From the NCBI RefSeq assembly GCF_026210795.1, contig NC_089434.1, forward strand, positions 2,356,001-2,420,000: a DNA stretch of 64,000 bases, given 5' to 3'. Position numbers and translations under genes: made by a program. Source of the DNA: Rhizophagus irregularis. Taxonomy: Eukaryota > Glomeromycota > Glomeromycetes > Glomerales > Glomeraceae. Below are positions 45,869 through 57,959 of the stretch, piece by piece (position 1 is the first letter of the stretch; each line of letters begins with the position of its first letter). The notes beneath the pieces were generated by a model. It did not search any database. It was not told the DNA's origin and saw only the letters and a program-made list of their open reading frames with translations.

Positions 45869-46720
45869 ATCAGGAAATTTTTTAGAATGCAAATCTATGA
45901 AAACCTGTAAAATTCACAGTTCTCCACATTTTTTTGCACTTTTTTGACGCATTTCTGCAAAGTTCTGTAAATTTTGCAATTTTGCAGATTACTGCAGAAT
46001 TTTTTCATAAAATTTGTGAAATTCTGCAAATTTGCAAGCTTCAGAAAATTTAATATGAAGAAATTCTACGAAGGTCTGCAAAATTTGCAGATTTTTACTT
46101 ATTTCCTATAAAAAGTATTTATATTTAAAATATAATTAAAAATTTTTTAATTTAAAAATTGCGAAATACTTATAATATACTTAAAATGGATTTATAATCA
46201 TCTTAAAATATATTTCTAATATATTTAATTTTTGTCCAAATATTTAAATTATACTTAAATTAAAATTTAAGTATATTATAGATATATTTTTCACATACTT
46301 AAAATATACTTATAATATATTTCATAATATATTTTAAGTATATTTTAAATACATAAAAAATATACTTATAATAGTATACTTAAATTTTAATTTAAATATA
46401 ATTTAAATATATTTTAAGTATATGGGTAAAAATTAAATATATTAGAAATATATTTTATGATAATTTTAAATATATTTTAGATATATTAAAAATATATTAT
46501 AAGTATTTTGCAATTTTTAAATTAAGTATATTTTAAATATATTTTAAATATATTTTAAGTATAATACTTTTTATAGGGATTTTATGTGAATTTATGCAGA
46601 AATCTACGATTTTGCAGATTTTTGCTTTTATTTTTTATTAAAATATTAATTTAATTTGCAATTTTATTATTTTAATTAACTTTAATTTGATTTAATACTA
46701 ACATTTACACAAGTAAATAC
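45869..46720. mobile_element. CATCAGG-type element fragment without array
   Basis: The left end ATCAGGAAATTTTTTAGAATGC-like and TTTTGCAGATTACTGC words match the subterminal parts of elements II and IV. From 46080 to 46570 there is AAGTATATTTTAAGTATATT low-complexity sequence. The tail (46600-46700) matches 57370-57480. No right terminus or intron-like array was found. Confidence 0.55.
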
Positions 46721-46885
46721 TGTTCAACTAATATGATTGCTAATTGCACTGGTCAAAATCATTGTTATCGGGTACATACCGGATACGATATGTGTGCAAT
46801 ATATGCGATATACGTGTATAATATTTAACAATACTACATATATCGGATCCCGATAAGATAAGTGATAAAGATAAAATCTGTGACA

Positions 46886-47070
46886 TACAGTTTACCCTTC
46901 ATATAGCGAATTTTTATATAACGAATCACGTGACGCTTAGCCAATAAAATATGTCAATTTTCCCTCGCTATAATGAAGTAACCAATCAAATTCTTCAAAT
47001 TCTTCGTTAACTTGCTATAACGAATTTGAGGTGCAGAACGGTTTCTTCGCTATATCAAGGGTAGACTGTA
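46886..47070. mobile_element. mariner-type MITE (185 bp)
   Basis: The ends TACAGTTTACCCTTCATATA and, inverse, TACAGTCTACCCTTGATATA fit a Tc1/mariner TIR with a TA duplication. It is homologous to 11901-12089. The interior contains a TCACGTGACGC segment and AGCCAATAAAATATG. Confidence 0.8.
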
Positions 47071-50000
47071 TATTGTAAACATCATGTACATATCTTATAC
47101 ATATCGGGTAGTCAAATATCAGTCACATATCATATATTTATCAAATACCCATATATTATAGTGAAATTCGATCAAAGCAAAGGATCATCATACTTTCTTC
47201 TTGATCGCCCATTTTTTCCCAAGAAGACATAAATGAAAAATATGAGGATTTTTTGCCTTGAGTGATAGTAAAAGGACTTTTCAACGTTATATGCCAATTG
47301 TTATGAGGTCGATTTGCCTATGAACTCCTTACGGCTTATATTCGTGTAGACCGTTATCACAGTTGGAGCTTACCAATAATACTGTAAGATAGCAGTTCTA
47401 TACGAATGTTCTCCTGGGATTTCTGAAAGGTTAAAAAGTAGTGCGTCTAGGTTCCTACGCCTTTAAAGTCTAACTGGCCAAGTGGTTCGCAGACTGGATC
47501 AGTATTTCTTGGAAGAAGCTTATCGACCAACGTACTTCTTGCTATTTGAAGTTGTTAACAAGATTTTTAGTCTTCTAAATAAGAATACGGAGTTAAGGTG
47601 TATGTTTGGTGTTTTTTACTCAGGTTTTTCTCATTGCACTTCGAGTTTTCCTGAGGTTTATGTCTTTATTTTTTGTTTTTTGTTTTTCTTGGTCGCTTTT
47701 TTCAGTATAACCTTATTTTCTTTGGGAGGTGGGGGATACTGGAAAATTTGATCATCATAGTATTAAAGGCGTTACTAATTTCAAAATCGATGATCACTCG
47801 GGCAATAAGAGTAGACAGGTTAGGTACCGCAGTTTTAGTAGATGCCGATCAAAGTAGTCACATGTTAGACTATTATTGGATTAACTTATCTAGGTTGATC
47901 TTAGGTTGAATGATTGTTCGTAATGAGGTGGGTGTCCTCCGTTTGGGATCGTTCGCAATGAGATAGATGTCCCTTCAGGATTACACGATACTAAAAAGTT
48001 TCTCATCGGCTGGACTGCATGACACTAAAAAGTTCTCAGAAGCCTTTGTGAAATAGGTTTATTATCTATAGTATGTAGTCAAATAGGGAAAATTGAATTT
48101 TATGCGTTTTTGATGGTGCTAATGGTAGCTCAGAGGTTCTTTACCGATTCTAGGAGTGGGTACGGCGCTGGATAAAGTTGCTTGCCAAAACTAGAAGGTT
48201 TCGGCGGGATGGCATATGTGAAACTGCCGAAACTAGTTTCACAAAATTGGTCTAAAATGTTGAAATGCCGTAACTGCTGAAATCTGCCGAAACTGTCTAA
48301 GCTGCCGTAATTATTTTGGCGTAGTACATCATATGATATACATATAGTTTCGGCAATATTATGAATTATGATTATTTTTGGCATGGATTTTTTTTTTGAC
48401 ATAATGCCGTATTCAGCCGTATTGAATTTATATAGACGTAATTGCCAAAATTTGCTGAATTTATCGAATTGTCAATGATTTACGCCAATCCGGCACAGAA
48501 AAGTTATATTATCAGACAGATTGCGTATTATAAATCATCTGATGATCTTTTTTTTCTTGTACCGGACAAAAATTATGAGGTAAAGAAAAGAGGAGGTCCA
48601 ACCAGAAAGTTTTTATTTAAAAAAAGTAATAGTTTATTTTTCGTTTTGTAGGGTTGCCGGACAAAAGCACGACTGGACTTTTTGAAGTAAGAAAGGACTG
48701 GAAAAGGATCCATTTTAATAAATTTATTTATTTTTTCTTTATTGTAAGGTTACCGGACGAAAAACATGACCGGACTTTTGAAAATGAGGTAAGGAAGGGT
48801 TGAGGGAAAGGTTTTTCGTTATTTTTTATTTTAATAAATTTAACTAATTTATTTTTTTCTTTTTTGTAGTGTTGCTGGACGAAAAACATGACTGGACTTT
48901 GGAATTTAGGTAAAAGAGGGGGCTGAGGAAAGGTTTTTCGTTGTTTTTTTATTTAATAAATTTAACTTATTTATTTTTTTCTTTTTTGTAGTGTTTTCGG
49001 ATGAAAAACATGACCGGACTTTGGGATTTAGGTAAAGAAGGGGCTGAGAAAGGTTTTTCGTTGTTTTTTTATTTAATAAATTTCTATTTTATTTTTCTTT
49101 TTGTAGTATTGCCGGACGAAAAATATGTACAGTGTAAACGGTCGAATATCAAGCACGAGAAGATGATAAAATTCAATCACCAAATGTAATTGCCAAATAT
49201 TAAGAACGAACAAATTAATTATGAATTGGCGTAGATGGATAAATAATTAGCCGAAAAGGATAAACATTTAAGAAGAGCAATGATCTACATGATGTAATAT
49301 TTATCGGATGATTAACAAAGAACCAATAGAATAATTAGAGTCGATCAATTGCGGCTTAGCAATCTTTAACAATAAGAACAATTAGAAAGAATAATTATAA
49401 GCCACAAAAGGTAGATCATATAAAATGGAGGGATAGCGGACTAAAGGAACACGCATAACGAAAGTACATACATTCATTCTTATGTTTTATTATTTCTTGC
49501 GGACATTTATCTTTCTTTCTTGAAAAATCTTCATTTAATATTTCTTTTATTTTAAAGATTTCTAAAAAATTCATTCTTAAATTTTATTGTTTTGAAGATA
49601 AACTTCTGATTACAAAATTTACAATATATCTTAAATTTTACTTCCATAAATAATAATATAAAAAGATAGTGTAAAGATGGAACATAAAAAATAGCATATT
49701 AAAAGATAGCGTATTTAAAATATAGATAGCATATTAGAAAGATAGTTCAAAGATAATATGTAAAAAGAACATAAAAGATAGTATATAGATAGAATAGAAA
49801 GTAGCATAAGATTTGTATAAATAGAGAGCGGAATTCAAAGTAATTCCACAGTTCTCATCCACAGAACTCAATAAAAATATAAGTTTTATTTAATTATTTG
49901 TTAGTAAAGTTTAATATTAATTAAAGGTAATAGGTTCGCCCTAAACTTTAATTAATGTTCGCTTAATTAATTTTAATTGAATAAAATGGAAATTTAAGAT

Positions 50001-50123
50001 GAATTAAATATACACTTTTGGAAAGTAATAATTCGTAGCGAGAGCTATTGAAGTTTGAAAGTAAAAGTAAAAAGTGGATATAATTTGGGGAAAATTTAGA
50101 GAAGTTAACTTTTATTTTATATT

Positions 50124-52724
50124 CATCAGTAATGTTTTAGGAGTCAGGATCCACGTGAAATCCTTATTTTCTGTAAATAGTAAAGATTCGCGTGGATCCT
50201 TCCCCACCTCAACGGATCCTTGGAATTAAAAAAGTTTAAAGAATCCCTAAGGATAGGAAAGAATCCTTAGGGATATTTATTTAATTTTTATTAATAGATT
50301 ATTTATTGATTTTTATTAAAATCTATTTATTAATTTATATATTTAATGTGTATTTATTTATCTTTAATATTATTGTATATATTATGTATTTCTCCAGTTA
50401 ATAAAAATAAAACAATAATTTAAATATAAAATACAAAAACAACTAATAAATAAAGTTAAAAAAAAATAATTATGTAAGTTTCACAATGAAACTTATTGCT
50501 TTTCCTTAATTCTTCAGTTGATATCCAGACAACCTGAAAAAAATTAAACATTATTTAACGCTTTTATTAAAAAGGAAGCAATTGAAGTTTCGCAATGAAA
50601 CTTACCTATTATTAAATTATTTTCTCTCTAATCGATACCCCAGATCATGGTATAATGTCAATAGCGTCATTTGATTTTGAAGCAGGAGGGTTATCGATCC
50701 TAATTGCTTGCATGGCTTTTACAATATCTGGGTGATTTCCAATTGAAAAAGTATCAATCTGTTCGTGGATTCACTAATAGCTGATCTATAGCAAGCGATA
50801 GTATTCCCCTATTGAAACCTACTCGTCGAAAAAAAAGAAAAAGATTGAAACGTTAATAAATGTTTTATTAAAATAAATAATTTAAAGAAGCCTTCACTTA
50901 CCAAGTTCCCACACGTCTAAAGAAATCAAAAGAAATGGCCATCTAAAAAGAAAAAAATCAAACATTAGTAGATATTTTGCTACAGTAAAATAAAAATTTA
51001 AATAATTCCCCACCAGTTTCTAACGCGTTAATGACCCATTCCATCTAAAGAAAAGAAAAAATTGAATTTTTTTGTTTTCAATACACTTGTTGAAACAACT
51101 TATAGTGCGTGTCTAATACTGAAATTAATCTGAAAGATGTCATCTTCGATATCTTTTTTCCTTTGCCATTATTCTGTAAGTATTTTACGTCCAGAGATAT
51201 TTAAAAAAGAAACGCCTAAAAAAAATGAAAATGAGCAGTTAGTAATGCTCGTTAATATAAAAAAATCTGAAATAACTTCTTTTTTTGTTACTTACCGGTA
51301 TCCAAGTTGAAAAAAACACCTAAAAAAGAAAAAAAATGAACATTTAGTATTCGTCAAAATAAAAAAAAAATTGAAAAAAATTTTTTATGAAACTTACTGG
51401 TATCCCACATCAAAAAATTCCTAAAAAAGAGAAAAAACAAACAATTAGTAATGTTCGTTAAAATAAACAAAAAGAAAAAAATAATTTTTTTTACATACCG
51501 GTATTCCGTGAAGAAGCTCAAACCCACCTAAAAAAAGAAAACGAACAGTTGGTGATGTTCGTTAAAATAAATAAAAAGAAAAAAAATAATTTTTTTTTCT
51601 TACTTGCCAGTATTTCACGTCCAAAAAAGTCTCAAAATCACCTAAAAAAGAAAAACGAACAGTTAGTAATGTTCGTTAATATAAAAAAAAATGAAATTTT
51701 TTTTGTTTACTTGTAAAAGTCCTATTCGAATATCCAAACCCAAAAAAGAAAAAATAGAATAGTTAATAATATTCATTAATATGAAAAAATGAATAATATT
51801 TTTTTACTTGCCGAAATCCATGTTCAAGTACCTGAAAAAAAGGATGTCTAAAAAAAGGAAATAAAATGAAACATTAGTTAAGGCAACATATCATTAAAAT
51901 AAATAAAAAATTAAAGTGTAAGCTTACCGAAATGCCACATGCAAAGGAAATCTGAAAGAACCTAAAAAGAAAAGACCCGACCGTCTAAAAAAAGAAAAAT
52001 GAAAATGAAACATTAGTTAATGTTTCGTTAAAATAAAAAAAATTGTAAAAAAAAACTTGCAGCAAGAAAATCTGAAAGAATCGTCTAAAAAAAAGAAACA
52101 ACTGTTAGAAACCATTCATTAAAAGAAAGGAAAAAAAAGTTTAAAACTTACCAGAATATCACTTTCAAAGTAATCCAAAAGAACCGTCTAGAAAAAAAAA
52201 ACAAAAAAATGAATTAGAACCTGCTCATTAAAAGAAATAATTAAATATATAAAAAAAAACCTTACCAAAATCTGACTGCTGACTAAAAAAATAGTGGAAC
52301 ATTATTTAATGTTTCATTATGGATTTTGTAGAGAGAGGGGAAAGAATAGGGTAAAGAAATAGAACGAGAAAGGAAAAAGGTGAGAGAGGGAATAAAGACG
52401 AAAGTTTTGTAAAAAAAAAATTCCATATCAAGATATCAGATGATCGATCATTAAACATTAAGATTATAACACGTGATACACGTAATTTTTTAATTTTAAA
52501 ATAAAAATAAAATTTTTTAAAGATTTAGATATAAGGAATATATAAGGATTTTTTATATGGAATCTTTAAAGAATCTTTAAGGATCTGTAAACTTATAGAT
52601 TCCTTAAGGGTATTTTACAAATCAGTATGGATTTTTAAAGAATCCATAAAATTACAGATCCTTAAGGATTCTAAAGCAATTTATGGAATCTTTAAGGATC
52701 CATATTCCAAAAAATTTACTGATG
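50124..52724. mobile_element. CATCAGT element III (2601 bp), carrying array A5
   Basis: The left end is CATCAGTAATGTTTTAGGAG and the inverse right end CATCAGTAAATTTTTTGGAA, both leading to GGATCC within 30 bp. Subterminal regions repeat AAGGATC(C/T)TTAA words. TT flanks both ends. The uninterrupted R2 copy at 42681-44060 confirms the borders to within a few bases. The terminal motif ATCAG(G/T)AAATTTTTTGG is shared with elements II and IV. Confidence 0.7.
50480..52310 (-). repeat. Hairpin-intron tandem array A5
   Basis: About 17 units on the minus strand. A pyrimidine-rich leader (52390-52320 on the minus strand) precedes them. Typical units (51230-51720) read GAACATTACTAACTGTTCG, with ACTAAC in the loop of a hairpin, then TTTCTTTTTTTAG, then a spacer of about 25-35 nt (for example GTG-TTTCAACTTGGATACCG), then GTAAG at the base of a T-rich stem. 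Spacers vary more than in A3 and A6. No continuous frame was seen. Confidence 0.7.
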
Positions 52725-53840
52725 TTGCTTGATGTTTTATATTACTAACGCTATTTATGTTGTGAACCAAAAATGTTGCTATATGTTGTTGCAGGTTGTT
52801 CGTTGATTATGTTGTTATTAATTATGCTGTTGATTATTTGTTTGTTCGTTTATTTGTTCGTTTGTTCGATTATTCGTTCGTTCGACCATGAGAAAGCCCG
52901 TTCGATGTGGCAACTCTGTAAATTGATGACAGAGGGAATTGGGGGATCTCAACGGATTTATAAATTAAGGTAAAGGAGGACTGGTGAAAGTTTTTCGTTA
53001 ATTTTTCATAATTTATGAAAAACATGACCAGACTCTTAAAATTAAGGTGAGGGGGGTCGGAAAAGGTGTTTTCATCATTTTTTTTAATAATTTAATTGAT
53101 TTTTTTTTCTTTTTGTAGGATTGTCAGATGAAAAAATATAACCGGACTTTTGTAATCAAGGTAAAGTACCGGGAGAAGTGTTTCGTTATTTTTTTTTTTT
53201 TGATAAATTTAATTAATTTATTTTTTTTTATGTAGAATTCCCAGAAAAAAAATCACAACTGTTGCATTTGTTAGAATTTTTTCAATAATAATATTATTAT
53301 TAGAATATTACAACGTTGTTTATTTACATGTAAATTTATTAGAGACTGAAATTAAAAATAAAATATTTGGAATGCTGTAATTATGCCGAAATTCATATAA
53401 AATATTATTATTTATTATGCCAAAACTACGGATAAACTTGTTATAAAGGTTTCACAAATTTTGGCAGTTTCACAAGTTTCGGCAGTTTCGCAGTTTCGCA
53501 GTTTCACAGTTACAGCACTATATGTAGAGTTTCTCCTTTCGGCATTAGGCCAAATAGGTTTCGGCAGGCAACCTTAGTGCTGGATGGGTTACGTATAGCA
53601 TAGTCGACTTTACCTATTTTGAAATAGATTTGGGGGGAGTAGTTGTAGTTATTTATATAGAGAGGGTGGGGTTTATAATCTTAGCTTTTCTTTTTATTTG
53701 TAATTTCGGAAGATTATTTGTTCTTTGTTTTTTATTAGTTCTGCACTTGTTGCGGTACTTTCTAGATCACTCTGTATTCTTTAAAGTCACTTCGGCATTA
53801 ATTAATAAAATTCAAGCTCAAGCTATGTTTGTCTATAGTA

Positions 53841-56430
53841 AAATATCAGATAGATATCATACATTTATCAGATAGTGCCGATATACATGTCCGAAGTATA
53901 CCTAATAGGTTTAATAGGCTAATAGCTATAATTTACTGATTTTATTATTGAATGCATATCAAAAATAATATTTATTTAATGCAATAATATGAATACTAAT
54001 AAATTTATAATTTAAATTCAATTATAATATTAATTTATTTATTTAATTGTTAATTAATTACAAATAAATAAAATTACAAAAAATCATAAAAATTATTCTA
54101 GCTATATAAAAAATTAGAATTATGTGTACCAAATAATGTATTCACTTATTTGCTGCATATTTTTATTTGTTTAATATTTAAAAGAAATAAATAGAAATAA
54201 TAAAGTATTTTAGTAATAAAGATATTAGTATAAATAATGTTAAATGAAATTGTTAAAGAAAAGGAATGGTATTAGAAAATGTTAAAGAAAAATAAAATGG
54301 ATAGAAAATGTTAGTATGTTTAGTAGTATTAGTAGAAACAAACGTTAGATTAGAAAAAAAAAAGAGTGTTAAAAAAAATATTAATAATATAAATAAAAAT
54401 TAGTAAAAAATATACCTTTATATTTATTCCAATTTTATTCCACCTCTTTTTTTGAAGTTTGCTATTTAAAGAGAAAATAGATCTTGTTATTATATTTTTT
54501 TTAATAAAATAAAAAATAAATATTTAAGTTACCTTGATATGCGTTACTATCATATTCTTCTGAAAATACATTATATCTTCTTTTTCCTTGGTTTACTGTA
54601 TCCCTATGAAAAAAAATTTCTTTAAAATATACTTAAAATGTACTTAAAATTTTTAAATGTACTTATAATATACTTAAAATTGCAATTTTAAGTATATTTT
54701 AAGTATATTTTAAAATGTTAAGTATATTTTAGGTATATTTTAAAATATATAAGTATATTTTAAGTATATTTTAAAAAAATACATAAGTATATTTTAAGTA
54801 CATTTTAAAGAATTTTTTTTTTATAGGGTATATAAACCAAATTAATCTTTGATTAAATTTTTTTAAAAAGAATGCTTAAATTACCTTGATATGTGTTGAT
54901 TCCAAATTCTTTTGATTTAGATTTTTTTTTCTTGAATTCGCAGATATAGGATTACTACCTTGATGCACAGTATCAAAAAATGTCTGCCCTTGATGTGGAA
55001 AGTACTTAGAAACTACCTTTTCTCCCGATTAATGAGACTCTAAGTCAGAGGAGGCTAGCCTATCGGGCAGGAGTACCCTACAACTTCATCCCTAGGTAGT
55101 CAAAAACCTCGGGTATTCCAGATCATAGCGTATTACATGATTAGTCTTTGGACATGTTGGAATTTGATAAGTAAGAGAAAAAATAACTCTACTGCCAGCG
55201 TTTTGTAAAGAATAATAAAATAATATTTTTAAGTTAGTTCTTTCTTTATTAAATTTTTGAAAAAGTTTTGTTTCTTAAAATCATAATATTGTAAAAAAAT
55301 GCTGGTTGCTACAATTGACGGACAACACGACAAATTGTCAGGCTACCCCCGGACAAAGTAATTGGAAGGCAGAAAATGTCATAAAATATCTAGCCCTATT
55401 TCATAACATTTTCCTTCAGGCTAAAGCAAATATTACAAAAGAAATTGCAAATATATTTAACAAGCAATAGATATATGGCCGTTGAAAAATATATTTACAC
55501 TTATACCACAAAGAAAGACTCAAATCACAACATATTGTAAAGAAAAATATGAAAAATACGCGTATATCCTATTTTCATACCTTGCTTAACAGCTCTACTA
55601 TTTATTTTAAATCGGCTTTTCTCTTTTTTATATGTGGATAGGTGGGCATATTATTTTCTTTCTTTTATTCTTTTCTTTTGAATGAGTTGGTGGGTACATT
55701 TTTTTTATTACTTTGTAAGTTTTAATAAGAAAAGAATTGAAAATAAACAAAAAAAACAATCACATGATTTTATCTATTTTTAGATATCACATGCATGTAA
55801 TCATAATGATCCCTAATTGGTTAATATATATCAATAACAATGATGATTATTGGAGAATTAAGTTGATTTATAATATTATTGATGTAATTATTTATTGGAT
55901 GAACTTATCAATGATTATTGAGAATTTTTTTTATTTATATATATAATTTTATATCATTTTTAATATTTTTAAATATTACAGAATTAATTTTTTTATTATC
56001 TTAAACAACATCGACGTGACATAAATAAAATTACATTGGTAAATTTATATTTCAAAATAATCTGATTGAATAATCATACGTGATATACATCTAATATCCA
56101 ATATGAATAAATTTAGCCACTGCTTTGCATCGGGTATTAATTGATTAATAAGCTTATAATAAATATGGGCGATGGCTCGCAATTATAATTTATTTATACA
56201 GACTAAACGTTTTAATTATATAGATTCTAGATGGCATAATAATGAAGATTAAAGATTATCATTTTTGTTTGCCTGCATAGTTTTTATGTTTATCAGTTGT
56301 TTTTTATAAGCCCAAAAATCAAAAACCAATTAACAATATTATATTAAAAAATAAAGAAAATTTGATATAAGAATATTGTTTATTATTATAATAAAAAATA
56401 TAATAAAAATAATAAACTAAAATAAAAGAT
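53841..56430. other. AT-rich DNA without recognised genes
   Basis: 54600-54830 is a palindromic AAGTATATTTTAAGTATATT repeat like that at 46080-46570. 54960-55420 is compositionally less AT-rich (CCTATCGGGCAGGAGTACCC) and may be a gene remnant, but no domain could be read on either strand. Short open frames near 55740 are AT-rich and unconvincing. Confidence 0.4.
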
Positions 56431-56435
56431 TAAAA

Positions 56436-56640
56436 ATGACGATTCCAGTGAGGGAAAGGGGAAGGGGAAGGGAAGGGAAAGAGGAAGGAAGAAAGGGAAA
56501 GGGAAAAACGAAAGGGAAGGGAAGGGGAAGGGGAAGGAGAGAACGAAAAGTAAAGGGAAAACGAAAGGGAAGGGGAAGGGGAAGGGAAGAACGAAAGGTA
56601 AAGGGGAAAATGAAAGTGAAGAAGAAGGGAAAGGGGAATT
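56436..56640 (+). repeat. Polypurine GGAAGGGGAAGGG tract
   Basis: About 200 nt of almost uninterrupted purines on the plus strand (GGAAAGGGGAAGGGGAAGGG). An open frame through it is a composition artefact. Such tracts can form triplex or H-DNA. Confidence 0.8.
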
Positions 56641-56699
56641 AGGGTATGATCCTGATAATAATAATAGATTTATTTGTATTCTTTATTTTTAAAAAATAT

Positions 56700-57145
56700 T
56701 AATATAACAACAAACATCTTACCAATATATCCATTAAGTCTCTCATATGAAAAAAGCCAAAAACTATATATGGAACCATAGTCATAAGCTCACAGCAACA
56801 GTCAGAAATATGAAGTGCAAGGTATATGTTGCTTGTTATAAATTCTGGCCCATATGTTCTTTCTATAAGGTGAGCCATGTCCTTCAATCTCTCTTGCGCT
56901 TTTCTCAGATCATCTTCTGTAATAAATCTTGCTACTAAAAGATTCAGTTACATGCTTGAACAAAATGTCCTAAGATTTTTCTATTATTATTATCTAACAT
57001 ATCCCATAGTATAGGCGTGGAATAAATCATAATAAAGGTTTTCCATTGATCAGCAGTTAAATTTGAAAAACCTTCATTTCCAATTGCAATCTTTGGGGGA
57101 TTCTACCGATATCAGAAAATAATTCAATATAATCCATTCTCTTTT
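56700..57145 (-). pseudogene. CACTA-type transposase fragment (DUF4218-like)
   Basis: On the minus strand, ELFSDIGRIPPKI, GNEGFSNLTADQWKTFIMIY and STPILWDML, then RFITEDDLRKAQERLKDMAH, then EFITSNIYLALHISDC, then DYGSIYSFWLFSYERLNGYI. This order is characteristic of the DUF4218 region found with Tnp2-type CACTA transposases. Two frameshifts (near 56930 and 56790) and stops break it. Its upstream part is cut off exactly where CATCAGG element IV begins (57146). Confidence 0.7.
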
Positions 57146-57959
57146 ATCAGGAAATTTTTTAAGATGCAGAACTGCGGAGATCTGTAAAATTAGCAGATCT
57201 CCGCATTTTTTTTGTGAATTTATGCGGAAGTCTGTGATTTTGCAGATTTCTGCTTTTTATTTTTTACAAAGTTATGCAATAATCTGCAATTTTGCAAGTT
57301 TCCGATTTTTTATGTATTAATTTCTGCGGTAATCTGCGATTTTGCAGATTTCTGCTTTTTTTTATGTGAAATTTATGCGAAAGTCTGCAATTTTGCAGAT
57401 TTTTGCTTTTTTTTCATTAAAATATCAGTTCGATCTGCAATCTCATCATTGATTTAATATTTAAACTTTAATTAACTCTAACTTGATTTAATACCTAAAT
57501 GATTTTTTCTACAATACTCTTTAAAAAAAAAAAACTTTACAAGACTTTAAAAAAATAATTTTTTCTACAACACTTATTACTAAAGAAAAAAACTTTGTGA
57601 AATAATTTTTCTACAACACTTTTTAGGAAATAATCTGTTAAAAATTTTAAAGAAAAAATATTTCTATTATTTTTTAAGCTTCGAAACTTATCAGAGAAAT
57701 TTTTTTTTTAAAAAAAAAAATTTATTTGCAAGGTTCGGAGTCTTTAAGGCAAATTTGTCCAACATTTGGCACATAATCTGCAACATGCAGGAAAATTAGA
57801 ACCAAAAAAAGGAGTCGTATTCCTTTTTTTCTTTGAAAAAAAAAATTTTTTTTTAATGAACGTCAGTTAACGTTCAGTTTGTAAGTCAAGAACATAATAG
57901 AGTCTATTGTCAATTTAATTTGGAGGTATATCACCTCTGAAACTTTAATTATTTTAGAG

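Larger units (their letters stand above)
49135..52954 (+). mobile_element. Dispersed repeat R2, enlarged copy
   Basis: Same ends as 42681-44060 (TAAACGGTCGAATATCAAGC; GGGGGATCTCAACG). The homologous parts are 49135-50123 and 52725-52954; between them lies CATCAGG element III. It contains no recognised gene. Confidence 0.65.
48640..53240 (+). repeat. Hairpin-intron-like array A4, interrupted at 49135-52954
   Basis: Units at 48640-49134 and 52955-53240: TTTTTTGTAG, then a spacer with TTGCCGGACGAAAAACATGA and CCGGACTTT, then a donor-like GGTAAA(G/A)G, followed by AAATTTAACTAATTTATTTT (a possible branch site) and the next TTTTGTAG. Hairpins are weaker than in other arrays. R2 inserted in the middle of a spacer between ACGAAAAATATG and CGGATTT. 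Confidence 0.6.
48173..53576. mobile_element. 5.4-kb hAT-like composite element (GCCGAAACC class)
   Basis: The left TIR is TAAAGTTGCTTGCCAAAAC, the inverse right end TAAGGTTGCCTGCCGAAAC, the same family as the 222-bp MITEs. TSD GCGCTGGA / GTGCTGGA (48165-48172, 53577-53584; one mismatch). Subterminal regions (48190-48440, 53380-53560) are packed with GCCGAAAC / TTTCGGCA words. The interior holds array A4, itself interrupted by R2 and element III. No transposase is visible. Confidence 0.8.
47186..53840 (+). mobile_element. LINE-tail-like repeat, plus-strand copy, split by a hAT-like element
   Basis: Its own sequence is at 47186-48172 and 53585-53840 and matches the inverted copy at 18745-24583. 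The 3' end reads AAGCTATGTTTGTCTATAG, a decayed form of the LINE tail. The insertion at 48173 splits a segment that is intact at about 19010-19060 in the other copy. No recognisable protein is encoded. Confidence 0.65.

Noticed and set aside
47482-47909. Open frames with hydrophobic stretches in the LINE-tail-like repeat
   Set aside because: The inverted copy at 23.9-24.2 kb has the same frame only in part, and no domain is recognisable; more likely non-coding repeat.
54960-55420. Possible tRNA, rRNA or gene in the less AT-rich patch
   Set aside because: No cloverleaf, no conserved rRNA core and no domain in any frame could be supported.
56436-56642. Arg/Lys/Gly-rich open frame
   Set aside because: Translation of the polypurine tract.
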